This document shows positions 1 to 8,044 of a stretch of DNA of 64,000 bases, piece by piece. The notes under the pieces were generated by a model, which did not search any database, was not told the origin of the DNA, and worked only from the letters and a program-made list of their open reading frames with translations. Position numbers and translations under genes: made by a program. The first letter of the stretch is position 1. Each line of letters opens with the position of its first letter. Source of the stretch: Hyphomicrobiaceae bacterium (lineage in GTDB: Bacteria > Pseudomonadota > Alphaproteobacteria > Rhizobiales > Hyphomicrobiaceae); contig JANYHF010000019.1 of the NCBI GenBank assembly GCA_025359185.1, positions 1 through 64,000 on the forward strand, given 5' to 3'.

Positions 1-69
1 GCTGCGAGACGGGCGAGCGCCGCTCGCCCCTACGCCGATAGTGCGAGCACACCCAATCCTCGCCCCGTG

Positions 70-849
70 TCAGCGCTCGTACAACTGGCCGAACTGGGGC
101 AGCTTGTCCGCAATGCCCGCCAGCCGCAGGCAGTGCCAGGCCATCGCATGGTTCGACGACGTCACGGGAATGCCGATCCGCGTTTCTATGCGCGCGGCGG
201 CCTCCAGCAGCCGCACACTGGTGCAGGACACAAACACCATATCGACCTGGCACGCCCGCGTAATGGCATCGATGCCGGCCTCGATGCTGGCGGCGTCCAT
301 GGCAGCGACGATTCCGTCATCGGGCTCGTTGAACGAACCGAACACGGGCACCGCGTAGCCCTTCTTGTCTATGTAAGCCCGCACCACCGCGTTCACGTCG
401 GCGCGGTAGGGCGTCAGTACCCCGATGCGTTTGGCACCGAACGCTTCGAAGGCGGCGAACGCGGCCGTGATCGGTGTCGTACACTTAACGTCGGGCCGGG
501 CGGCGTGAATGCGCTCGAACACGGCGTCTTCACCCAGCACCATCGAGGCCGACGTGCAGCCATAGGCCACCACATCCAGCTTGTTGCCCGGCAGAATAAC
601 TGCCGCAGCGCCGGCGATATCTGCCTTCATGGCTGCCAGCGTTTCGGGCGTGATCTGTGGCGAATTCATAATCCGCGACTGGTACAGCGCGACGCCCGGC
701 AACTGCGCCAGCACGGCCCGGTATTCGTGCTCGATGGTGAAGTCGGTCGCCAGCACGATCAGGCCGATGCGGGCGCGCGCCCCGATACCGCCGTCCGTCG
801 AAAACGGCAGATGCTGGATCATCTCACAAGGCGCAGGCTGCATGAGCAT
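70..849 (-). CDS. Asp/Glu racemase / maleate isomerase-like protein
   Basis: This 259-residue protein has the two-cysteine layout of the Asp/Glu/hydantoin racemase, maleate cis-trans isomerase and arylmalonate decarboxylase superfamily. The first cysteine lies in YGCTSAS near residue 98 and the second in VSCTSVR near residue 209. Members move a proton through one or both cysteines. The conserved ILPGN segment just before the first cysteine also fits the maleate isomerase/EutA branch. No signal peptide is visible, so it should be cytosolic. The ATG at 849 is used here; a TTG at 855 has a better-spaced AGGA and is possible. A D-amino-acid dehydrogenase and an M20 hydrolase lie nearby, so an amino-acid or hydantoin substrate is plausible. 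The exact substrate cannot be read from the sequence. Confidence 0.8.
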   Translation of the reverse strand: MLMQPAPCEMIQHLPFSTDGGIGARARIGLIVLATDFTIEHEYRAVLAQLPGVALYQSRIMNSPQITPETLAAMKADIAGAAAVILPGNKLDVVAYGCTSASMVLGEDAVFERIHAARPDVKCTTPITAAFAAFEAFGAKRIGVLTPYRADVNAVVRAYIDKKGYAVPVFGSFNEPDDGIVAAMDAASIEAGIDAITRACQVDMVFVSCTSVRLLEAAARIETRIGIPVTSSNHAMAWHCLRLAGIADKLPQFGQLYER

Positions 850-1003
850 ATCCAATTGCGGTCCTATTCGTCAGGCAAAGCGGGGGAGGGGGAAAGTGCC
901 AAAAGTTTGATATCATTGTAGCACGGAACCCTGTGGACGGACTGTGGGCAGTTGCGGCAGTATCACCTCCGATGAGAGGCTCTATTCCAAGGACCAGTCA
1001 ACC

Positions 1004-2029
1004 ATGATCGTGCAGTTTGCGGCGCTTTGGCTGATGGCGGCGAGCGGCGCCTCGCCAGCGGAGGACTGGAAAGACTGCAAGAGTGACGATTATCAGACGG
1101 TCATCCGGGGCTGCACACGGTCCCTGAAGGCGGGCAGCCTCAGCCGCTCCGACACCGTCGATGCCTATGCCAACCGGGGCTGGGCCTTCTACAATACCAG
1201 CGACAACGACCGGGCGCTGGCCGACTACGGCGATTGCGTGAAGCAATCGCCGGAGAACGCGATCTGCCACAACGGCATGGCCGCCGTGTACATCGAAAAG
1301 CAGCAATATGTCGATGCGCTGGCCTCCGCCGACAAGGCGCTCGCCATCAATCCGCGCTATCAATATGCGTTTTTGAACAAGGGCCGCGCGCTCGATGCCA
1401 TGAGCAGCTTTAGCCAGGCCATCGAGCAGCTGACCAAGGCGCTCGACATCGCGCCGGGCTGGGCTAATGCCTATTACCGGCGCGGCCGCACCTACGCCAA
1501 TGTCGATCGCTTCGAAGACGCCATCGCTGAATACGACAAGGCGCTGCTGATCAATCCGAAATATTCCGAAGTGTACGGCGTGCGTGGCTTTGCCCACCGG
1601 GTGCTGAAGCACAACGAGATGGCGCTGGCCGATTTGAATTCCGCTGTGGCCGCTGATTCCAAGGACGACTGGTCGCTGGCCATGCGGGCGACGGTTTATC
1701 TCGCCACCGGCGAAAACGAGAAGGCGCTCAGCGATCTGGAGCGGGCGGTGTCGATGTCTCCCACCACCAATTGGTACCGCAATCAGCGCGGCATCGCCCT
1801 GATGCGCCTTGGCCGCACGGATAAAGCGGTGGCGGACTTCGCCAAAGTGATTAAGGTTCTGCCGAACAACGCCATCGCCAACGCCAATCTCGGTCTGATT
1901 AAGGAGAAGGCCGGCGACAAGGAGGCGGCCAAGGCAGCCTATCGCGCCGCCATGACCGGCGAAGGCACCGATCCCGATACCAGGGACGCGCAGAAAATGG
2001 CGCTGGAGCGGTTGACGGGGCTGAAGTAG
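1004..2029 (+). CDS. exported tetratricopeptide-repeat protein
   Basis: The 341-residue product begins with a short hydrophobic stretch ending in ASGASPAE, which looks like a cleavable signal peptide. After it come at least seven TPR-like units, recognisable by repeated patterns such as W/YANRG, YNTSDNDRALADY, AFLNKGRALDA and EDAIAEYDKALLINP. TPR proteins are scaffolds, and this one probably acts in the periplasm. A longer reading frame opens at 944, but the hydrophobic segment starts at the ATG at 1004, so that start was chosen. It stands alone on this strand, converging with the dadA-like gene. No enzymatic domain is present and the partner is unknown. Confidence 0.75.
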   Translation: MIVQFAALWLMAASGASPAEDWKDCKSDDYQTVIRGCTRSLKAGSLSRSDTVDAYANRGWAFYNTSDNDRALADYGDCVKQSPENAICHNGMAAVYIEKQQYVDALASADKALAINPRYQYAFLNKGRALDAMSSFSQAIEQLTKALDIAPGWANAYYRRGRTYANVDRFEDAIAEYDKALLINPKYSEVYGVRGFAHRVLKHNEMALADLNSAVAADSKDDWSLAMRATVYLATGENEKALSDLERAVSMSPTTNWYRNQRGIALMRLGRTDKAVADFAKVIKVLPNNAIANANLGLIKEKAGDKEAAKAAYRAAMTGEGTDPDTRDAQKMALERLTGLK

Positions 2030-2218
2030 GCGGTGCGATGGGTCACGCGACTTGAGAACACCGCCGTCGTCCCAGATGCGCCGCAGCATTCGTCATGGTG
2101 CAGTGCGGGACCTTGCCTGCGGCTCAAGCACCTGTCCGAGCCGCAAGATCCCGGGTCAGCGGTGCCTCATGAAGGATGCTGCACAATTTCGATCCGCCTG
2201 CCATGACGAACGGGGGCT

Positions 2219-3466
2219 CTACCCCCCATACCGCATCCCCGCCTGATCTATCGCGGGTTGGCGTTGGGCGATGAGGTCGGCGAGGACGCGGGCCGAACCG
2301 TTGGCCATGGTCCAGCCGATATGGCCGTGGCCGGCGTTGAGCCAGAGGTTGGGATAGGGCGAGCGGTCGATCACGGGCATCCCGGTGGGGGTCATGGGGC
2401 GCAGGCCCGCCCAGTGGGTGGCGCGCGCGTAATCGAGGCCTGTGGGGAATAGTTTTTTGGCCCGCTCCGTCATCACGGCGAAGTCGGATGGTGTGTAGGC
2501 GTTGGAATAGCCCGCGATCTCGGCGGTGGCGGTGACGCGCAGCCGGTTCCCCATCGGGCAATAGGCGAGCAGGTTGTCCTCATCGACGCCGCCATGGCGG
2601 GGCAACGCCGAAACGTCCGTGGCCGGAATGGTCAGCGAGTAGCCCTTTACGGGGTAGATGGGCAGATGGATGCCGAGCGGGCCGAGGAGGTGCGGGGCGT
2701 AGACGCCGAGGCAGACCACATAGGCGTCGGCGATGACGGGCGCACTGTCCGTCAGTACCCGCGCAATCTCGCCGCCTGCGGCTTCGAGGCCCGTGAGCTT
2801 GGTGTGCCAGCGAAAGACCACGCCCTGATCCGCGCAGACCTTGGCCAGCCCTTGCGTAAACTTCCGGCAATCGCCGCTTTCGTCCGTGGGCACGAACAAT
2901 GCGCCCGCGATCTGATTCGCTGCCGCGCCAAGTCCCGGATCGCGGGCGATGGCGGCGGCGCGGTCGAGCGCCTGGATTTCGACGCCCTGTGAACGGAGTA
3001 AGTCAGCCTTGGCTGCCGCAGGCTCGAAACTCTGGGGCGAACGGTAGAAGTAGAGGATGCCGCCCTCGCGCCGGTCATAGGTGACGCCGGTCGCCGCCAC
3101 CACCTCGCCGAGCACAGCTTGCGAATACCGGCACAGCCGCGTCTTGTTGATCGTGTTCTCGCGCGCCCGTTCCGCCGTACACTGACGCAAGAAACCCACC
3201 GTCCAGCGCCACTGCCGCAGATCGAGCTTAGGGCGCAACCGGATCGCCTGGTCGCCGCGATAAAGCGAGCGCAGCATCATGCCCGGCGCACGCGGGCTCG
3301 CCCAGGCATAGGCGTGCCCCGGCGTCACCAGTCCGGCATTGCCAAAGCTGGTGAAGTTCGCCGCCTCGCTCTCGCGGTCGATGACGGTCACCGCGTGGCC
3401 GTCCCGCATCAGCTGATAGGCCGTCGTGATGCCGATGACGCCTGCGCCAAGCACGGCAATGCGCAT
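2219..3466 (-). CDS. dadA: D-amino-acid dehydrogenase (FAD, DadA-like)
   Basis: The product has 415 residues, the usual size for the small subunit of D-amino-acid dehydrogenase. It opens with the FAD-binding GAGVIGITTAYQL motif and the E-containing end of the Rossmann fold (VIDRES). It closes with the family's GHGHIGWTM block near the C-terminus. The enzyme oxidatively deaminates D-amino acids to 2-oxo acids and passes electrons to the respiratory chain at the inner membrane. The ATG at 3466 is preceded by GGGGGAAC; the longer reading frame upstream lacks support. It lies 68 bases behind the M20 hydrolase on the same strand, so the two are probably co-transcribed. DadA paralogues with other substrates, such as hydroxyproline epimer oxidases, are an alternative. 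Confidence 0.85.
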   Translation of the reverse strand: MRIAVLGAGVIGITTAYQLMRDGHAVTVIDRESEAANFTSFGNAGLVTPGHAYAWASPRAPGMMLRSLYRGDQAIRLRPKLDLRQWRWTVGFLRQCTAERARENTINKTRLCRYSQAVLGEVVAATGVTYDRREGGILYFYRSPQSFEPAAAKADLLRSQGVEIQALDRAAAIARDPGLGAAANQIAGALFVPTDESGDCRKFTQGLAKVCADQGVVFRWHTKLTGLEAAGGEIARVLTDSAPVIADAYVVCLGVYAPHLLGPLGIHLPIYPVKGYSLTIPATDVSALPRHGGVDEDNLLAYCPMGNRLRVTATAEIAGYSNAYTPSDFAVMTERAKKLFPTGLDYARATHWAGLRPMTPTGMPVIDRSPYPNLWLNAGHGHIGWTMANGSARVLADLIAQRQPAIDQAGMRYGG

Positions 3467-3534
3467 GAAAGTTCCCCCGAAAGACCCGATGACGGGCAAC
3501 CATAGCAGCGCGCTGGCTTTGGGCTCAATGCGCC

Positions 3535-4806
3535 CTAAGTGCTGTTGGCGAGATCCCACAGGACATCGGCGAGCACCTGCGCGCCCGCGTGTGCGTGACC
3601 GGGCTCGATGGCTTCGGCTTCGTTGTGGCTGAGCCCGTCCCGGCAGGGAATGAAGATGATGCCGGTGGGGCAGGTCTTGACCAGGCTGCGGGCATCATGT
3701 CCGGCCAGAGACAGAATGGGCATATGCGGGAGGCTGAGGGCCGCTGCGGCCTGTTCGATGCGCCGTGCAATATCTGCAGGGAACGTGATTGCGGGCTTAT
3801 CAACCAAGGCCTGGATCTCGAGGCGGCACGGCCCCTTCTCGCTCTCGCAAATCAAACGCACCGTATCGCCGAGCCGTTGGAGTGTCGTCGTGTCCGGATG
3901 CCGGATATCGACAACAAAAGTCACCTGGCGCGCAATGACCGAGGGCGCGTTGGGCTCAACGCTCAGCTGGCCAACCGCAAAGCCAATGTCGGGGGACGCA
4001 TAGAAACTGTCGAGCGCCGCAATGATGCGCATGGCCGCTTTCAGGGCATCGCGGCGGCGGTGGCGGGGCGTGGTGCCGGCGTGCGACGCCTCGCCGAACA
4101 CCCGCACCTGGCAGGTGCGCACCCCTTGCAGGGCCGTCACCGCGCCGATGGTTGAGCCCCGCTGTTCCAGCATCGGACCTTGCTCCAGATGCGCCTCGAC
4201 ATAGGCCGAACAGGCAAAGCCCAGCCCGATCCTCGCGATATCGGTCTCGGCCGCGAGGGTGCTGGCGAGCGCGTCCCGGCACGAGATGCCCGCGCCATCG
4301 GTGACCGCGTGCATGGTGGCGAGGCTCAATAGGCCCGCAAAGGCTTCCGACCCCGCATAGCCGGGGCTGAACCGCGAACCCTCGCCATTGGCCCAGATCG
4401 CCGCGATCAGCGGGCGGCTGGCGGGGCGACCCATCGCCTGGACGGCCTGGAGGGCTTCAAGGGCAGCCACCACACCAAAGCTGCCGGCGTATTTGCCACC
4501 AGCCGGTTGCGTATCGAGATAGGCGCCCGTCAGCACCGGTTTGGCGTCAGGCTCCAGGCCCTCCAGCTTGAGAAACAGGTTCCCCGCCGCATCACCCGAC
4601 ACGGCCAGACCTGCCTCCTGCGCCCAACCGGTGACGGTTCGCCGCGCCGCCTGGTCCGCTGCCGAAAACGCCGGGCGGTTGACGCCACCCGAACGCGTTG
4701 CGCCATGCCGGGCTAGATCCTGCAGCCGGAACCAGAGGCGGGCGCCATCGACGGAGTGTGAAGGGAGGGTGGGGGAAGGCCGGCGGGGCGTGCGAGGCGA
4801 GGTCAT
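3535..4806 (-). CDS. M20 amidohydrolase/carbamoylase-like protein with altered metal site
   Basis: The fold is that of the AllC/HyuC/beta-ureidopropionase branch of peptidase family M20 (423 residues, normal length). The family cuts N-carbamoyl or ureido groups with two metal ions. Recognisable pieces are LDTQPAGGKY, NGEGSRF, EAHLEQGP (His206), SHAGTTP (His242) and SHNEAE (His394). Three residues that are normally invariant differ. The GSH histidine is Tyr96, the YDG aspartate is Ala107, and the catalytic glutamate of the NEEGSRF block is Gly141. All three were confirmed in the nucleotide sequence. The reading frame is intact, so the gene is maintained but may bind one metal, use another chemistry, or be non-catalytic. 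It is the first gene of a likely operon with the D-amino-acid dehydrogenase. Confidence 0.85.
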   Translation of the reverse strand: MTSPRTPRRPSPTLPSHSVDGARLWFRLQDLARHGATRSGGVNRPAFSAADQAARRTVTGWAQEAGLAVSGDAAGNLFLKLEGLEPDAKPVLTGAYLDTQPAGGKYAGSFGVVAALEALQAVQAMGRPASRPLIAAIWANGEGSRFSPGYAGSEAFAGLLSLATMHAVTDGAGISCRDALASTLAAETDIARIGLGFACSAYVEAHLEQGPMLEQRGSTIGAVTALQGVRTCQVRVFGEASHAGTTPRHRRRDALKAAMRIIAALDSFYASPDIGFAVGQLSVEPNAPSVIARQVTFVVDIRHPDTTTLQRLGDTVRLICESEKGPCRLEIQALVDKPAITFPADIARRIEQAAAALSLPHMPILSLAGHDARSLVKTCPTGIIFIPCRDGLSHNEAEAIEPGHAHAGAQVLADVLWDLANST

Positions 4807-4943
4807 GAAGCAGTCTAGTCGAGAGCCGATGACGCCAGAATAGGAAAAACGGCCAGCTTAGGAGGATACCTAGGGTGTACAAATCTTTTGCAACTCAGGA
4901 GTGTCGTCGCACCAAGTGGCATCTGCCCGCAAGCCTTGACCGG

Positions 4944-5240
4944 CTACTGGCCAGCGGGCACAAACTCCGACAGTTTCTTGACAATCTCGGCCCCGTACAT
5001 CTGCCACAGCAGTTTGCCGCCGTAAGCAATGGCGGTCAGCAGCAGCAGGGCCGTGGCCGCCGCAAACATCAGCTTAAGGAGAAACCCGACCATCTGGAGA
5101 AACGGCACCCTGAGGCCGATGATGACCACCGGTTGCGCATCTTCGACAAACTGCGACTTATCGCGCCGCGATGGCGCATCCGGCCGCAGCGTCGTTGGGG
5201 GCCGTTCCGACGGGGTGAAATGCACTTTCACGCGCTCCAT
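4944..5240 (-). CDS. small single-pass membrane protein, unknown function
   Basis: The 98-residue product has a charged, proline-rich N-terminal part of about 40 residues. One strong hydrophobic helix follows (about residues 47-73, with FAAATALLLLTAIAYGG), then a short amphipathic tail. It is therefore probably an inner-membrane protein. No domain is recognised. It lies divergently next to apt and is separated from it by about 135 bases. It could be a chance frame, but the clean transmembrane segment and the ATG at its start argue for a real gene. Confidence 0.5.
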   Translation of the reverse strand: MERVKVHFTPSERPPTTLRPDAPSRRDKSQFVEDAQPVVIIGLRVPFLQMVGFLLKLMFAAATALLLLTAIAYGGKLLWQMYGAEIVKKLSEFVPAGQ

Positions 5241-5375
5241 CCTTGCAACCTCGCCGCCGCGACTCTATCAAACGCTTTGACTGCCGTTCTGTTTAGCTCA
5301 CCTTCGAGGTAATGACCAAGCCCTGAGCGGCGGGGCGCACAGCGATCATTGTTTCAGTTCGTCGAGGCCGCTTCC

Positions 5376-5903
5376 ATGGATCTCAAAAGTCTCGTCCGGA
5401 CCATCCCGGATTACCCAAAGCCGGGCATCCTGTTCCGCGATATCACCACGCTGCTCGGCCATGCCGAAGGTTTTCGTGAGGCCATCAAGGGCCTGGCCGC
5501 ACCGTTCGCCAGCCAGCGCATCGCGGCGGTGGCGGGCATCGAAGCGCGCGGCTTCATATTGGGAGGCGCGGTGGCGGCGCACCTCGGCACCGGCTTTGTG
5601 CCCATCCGCAAAAAGGGCAAGCTGCCCGGCAAAACCATCGGCCAGGACTACACGCTGGAATACGGCGTCGACGTCATCGAGATGCACGAAGACGCCATCG
5701 ACCCCGGCAAGCGCGTGCTGCTGATCGACGACCTGATCGCCACCGGCGGCACTGCCGAAGCCGCCGCCAAACTCATCCGCAAATCGGGCGGCGAGATCGT
5801 CGGCGCGGCGTTCGTGATCGACCTCCCCGACCTCGGCGGCGCAGCGCGGCTGAAAGCGCTGGGCATCGCCTGCCACATGCTGCTGGCGTTTGAGGGGCAC
5901 TGA
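5376..5903 (+). CDS. apt: adenine phosphoribosyltransferase
   Basis: The 175-residue enzyme converts adenine and PRPP to AMP in purine salvage. The N-terminus [16 protein letters not shown] is characteristic of Apt. The PRPP-binding loop [13 protein letters not shown] lies in the second half, and the ARGF motif ([10 protein letters not shown]) is present. The start at 5376 is set by alignment with the family; nine extra in-frame residues precede it. It is followed after about 210 bases by mtnA. The pairing makes sense because the methylthioadenosine salvage route releases adenine, which Apt recycles. The methylthioadenosine phosphorylase gene mtnP, often adjacent, is not in this window. Confidence 0.95.
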   Translation: MDLKSLVRTIPDYPKPGILFRDITTLLGHAEGFREAIKGLAAPFASQRIAAVAGIEARGFILGGAVAAHLGTGFVPIRKKGKLPGKTIGQDYTLEYGVDVIEMHEDAIDPGKRVLLIDDLIATGGTAEAAAKLIRKSGGEIVGAAFVIDLPDLGGAARLKALGIACHMLLAFEGH

Positions 5904-5914
5904 TGCCCGCCCCG

Positions 5915-6084
5915 CTTCGTCATCCTCGAACGAGTGCGCCGCTCCCGGCGCGCGACGTTGGGGGACCCAGCACAAGACGCGGCGAAGCCTTTACAAATAT
6001 CGTGTCCCTGCGGACGCTTTTCATACTGGGTCCCCGAAGCGCTGCGGGGCTGAAACGCCCCTCGCTCTTTGCGGATGACGAAAG
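5915..6084. repeat. imperfect inverted intergenic repeat, CTGGGTCCCC family
   Basis: The apt-mtnA gap holds a degenerate palindromic element. Its outer arms are CTTCGTCATCC at 5915-5925 and GGATGACGAAAG at 6073-6084. Inner blocks include GGGGACCCAGCA and its partner CTGGGTCCCCG. Related sequence occurs at about 7550-7640 and at 60541-60645. This resembles the dispersed repeats common in alphaproteobacterial intergenic regions. It is not coding. Confidence 0.55.
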
Positions 6085-6114
6085 TGCAGATTTTTTGACA
6101 GGACACGAGACCCC

Positions 6115-7206
6115 ATGCACATCCACGGCCGCGCGCATCGCACCATCTGGCTCAACGCCGACGGCTGGTCCGTCGAGGTGATTGAGCAGACGCTGCTGCC
6201 GCACCGCTTCGAAACCGTCACCCTGAAAACCGCCGAAGCCGCCGCCGGCGCCATTAAGACCATGCAGGTGCGCGGCGCGCCTCTAATCGGGGTGACCGCC
6301 GCCTATGGTGTTGCCCTCGCCATGCGCGCGGACTCGTCCGGCGCGGCCCTCGCGCGAACCATCGCCTACCTCGCCTCGCAACGCCCGACCGCCGTCAACT
6401 TGCGCTGGGCGCTGGAAGAAATGCGCAAAGTCCTCGCCCCGCTGCCCCCGGCCGACCGTGAAAAAGCAGCCTATGCCAAGGCGGCCGCGATCTGCGACGA
6501 TGAGGTCGAGACTTGCCGGATGATTGGCGTCCACGGCCTACCCATCATCGAGGCGCTGGCTGCGAAAAAGCGCCCCGGCGAGCCCGTCAACATCCTCACC
6601 CACTGCAACGCCGGCTGGCTCGCCTGCGTCGACTGGGGTACCGCCACCTCGCCGATCTACCAGGCCCACGACCGTGGCGTCGCCCTCCACGTCTGGGTGG
6701 ACGAAACTCGCCCGCGCAACCAGGGCGCCTCGCTCACGGCCTACGAGCTCGGCGCCCACGGCGTCCCCCACACAATCATCGTCGACAACGCCGGCGGCCA
6801 CCTGATGCAGCACGGCAAGGTCGATATGTGCATTGTTGGGACCGACCGCGTCACGTCCAACGGCGATGTCTGCAACAAGATCGGCACGTATCTGAAGGCG
6901 CTGGCGGCGTTTGACAATGGCGTCCCGTTCTACGTAGCCCTGCCGGGCTCGACGGTGGATTGGGAGCTGGACGACGGCATGAAGATCGAGATCGAGGAGC
7001 GGTCTGGCGACGAGGTGCTGAAGATGGCGGGGCGGTTGCCGGATGGGCGTGTCGAAGTGGTGGAGATCGCCGCCCCGGGGAGCAAGGCCGGGAACCCGGC
7101 GTTTGATGTGACGCCGGCAAGGTTAGTGACGGGGCTGGTGACGGAGCGGGGGGTGTGTAAGGCGAGTACGGACGGGTTGCGGGGGGTGTTTCGTAGGTTG
7201 GGTTAG
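6115..7206 (+). CDS. mtnA: S-methyl-5-thioribose-1-phosphate isomerase
   Basis: MtnA isomerises 5-methylthioribose-1-phosphate to the ribulose form in the methionine salvage pathway. At 363 residues it matches the family. The conserved MQVRGAPLIGVTAAYG block lies at residues 50-65. The catalytic cysteine is Cys164 in THCNAGWLA, and the catalytic aspartate is Asp244 in VGTDRVTSNGD. The ATG at 6115 follows an AGGA about ten bases upstream. The last few codons (RRLG and the stop) fall inside a repeated CGTAGGTTGGGT sequence that recurs downstream, so a repeat seems to have supplied the native 3' end. Later pathway genes (mtnK, mtnB, mtnC, mtnD) are not in the window. Confidence 0.93.
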   Translation: MHIHGRAHRTIWLNADGWSVEVIEQTLLPHRFETVTLKTAEAAAGAIKTMQVRGAPLIGVTAAYGVALAMRADSSGAALARTIAYLASQRPTAVNLRWALEEMRKVLAPLPPADREKAAYAKAAAICDDEVETCRMIGVHGLPIIEALAAKKRPGEPVNILTHCNAGWLACVDWGTATSPIYQAHDRGVALHVWVDETRPRNQGASLTAYELGAHGVPHTIIVDNAGGHLMQHGKVDMCIVGTDRVTSNGDVCNKIGTYLKALAAFDNGVPFYVALPGSTVDWELDDGMKIEIEERSGDEVLKMAGRLPDGRVEVVEIAAPGSKAGNPAFDVTPARLVTGLVTERGVCKASTDGLRGVFRRLG

Positions 7207-7785
7207 CGCTCTTTGCGCGTAACCCAACATTGGTACGCGCGAATGTTGGGTTTCCCCAATCACTGATCCAAGAATTCGCTGAAGCTTGTCGTCGGAACGG
7301 CCACCGGTTGTTGGCAAATTGGGTAAAGGAGCTGTCACTGTGGAGCGAACTCCAAACGGACGCGGGTCCAGAGTCGACGTAGCCAGACGTAGGTTGGGTC
7401 AAGCCTTCGCGCGACCCAACGTCTAGGCGGCGGGCACTCAGGTGTTGGGTCGCGCGAAGGCTTAACCCGTGGGAGCGACCCATTAAGCGCCGCCCGCATC
7501 GTCGAAACCGGCGAGCGGTTGGCCGCCAAGGCGACTTCCGCCCCCCTTTCGTCATTCTCGTCCAAGCGCGCCGTTTCAGGCGTGTGATGGACGGGATCCC
7601 AGCGTCAGACTTCGGGGCGCAGCCCGCAAAAGTCTTAATTGTCCATAGTGCGATTGGTGGCGATAGCGCCGCAGGCCGGGCTTCATCTCGAACACTGCAA
7701 CGCCGATCGCCGCGAACCATCACCCAATGGGCGGGAATGATACCGGAATGACCACGAACGATACCGGAATGATCACCAGCCTGCG
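7197..7785. repeat. gene-free stretch of inverted repeats
   Basis: This roughly 580-base gap has no credible gene. It begins with an imperfect palindrome at 7197-7229 (GTTGGGTTAGCGC against GCGCGTAACCCAAC) that includes the mtnA stop. At 7396-7419 and 7445-7468 lies a 24-base inverted repeat with one mismatch, built on TTGGGTCGCGCGAAGG. The CGTAGGTTGGGT block appears both at about 7191 and at 7389. A third part, from about 7550 to 7640, resembles the CTGGGTCCCC repeat family. Near 7740 a short GATACCGGAATGA unit is repeated with small changes. The region looks like an accumulation site for small palindromic elements. Confidence 0.6.
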
Positions 7786-7971
7786 CTACAAAATCCCATC
7801 GAGGAGGAACGATTTATGCGCCTTCGACGCTGCGGGGGCGTCGGCTTTTTTCTCGACGGCGGCGACCCCGCCGGGAGGCTCCAGCGGACCGTTAACGCCG
7901 CAACCGGCGAGCGCAGTTGCGCATACAGCAACCACAGCGGTCAGTCGCAAGAACGTGCTTAACGAAATCAT
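7786..7971 (-). CDS. small lipoprotein, LptM/YifL-like
   Basis: The 61-residue product has a short hydrophobic signal segment ending in the lipobox LAGC, with the modified cysteine at residue 24. GVNGPLEPP and an alanine/lysine-rich tail follow. Lipobox-CGxxGPLxxP is the pattern of LptM (YifL), a small outer-membrane lipoprotein that helps mature the LPS translocon in enterobacteria. The position immediately downstream of argH matches its usual place in alphaproteobacteria, where lysA commonly follows. Here lysA is absent and a repeat-filled gap follows. The start at 7971 places the lipobox correctly; upstream in-frame codons overlap argH. Confidence 0.75.
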   Translation of the reverse strand: MISLSTFLRLTAVVAVCATALAGCGVNGPLEPPGGVAAVEKKADAPAASKAHKSFLLDGIL

Positions 7972-8044
7972 GACATCTCTCTTGGCTTGCGCCCAGCGAC
8001 TTCCCTTCCGAGGAGCCGGCCGCCGGGCGCGAACTTGCAATATC

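Noticed and set aside
11-29. Short palindrome GGGCGAGC-GCC-GCTCGCCC at the left edge
   Set aside because: It is a perfect stem, but there is no T-run and no neighbouring gene end is visible within the window, so a terminator call is not supported.
998-2089. A 363-codon open frame opposite the TPR gene
   Set aside because: It is the antisense shadow of the TPR gene, rich in His, Arg and Gly as expected for GC-rich antisense frames, and has no recognisable domain.
7200-7785. Repeat cluster near mtnA as a CRISPR array
   Set aside because: The repeats are inverted and unequal in spacing, without regular direct repeats or spacers and without cas genes.
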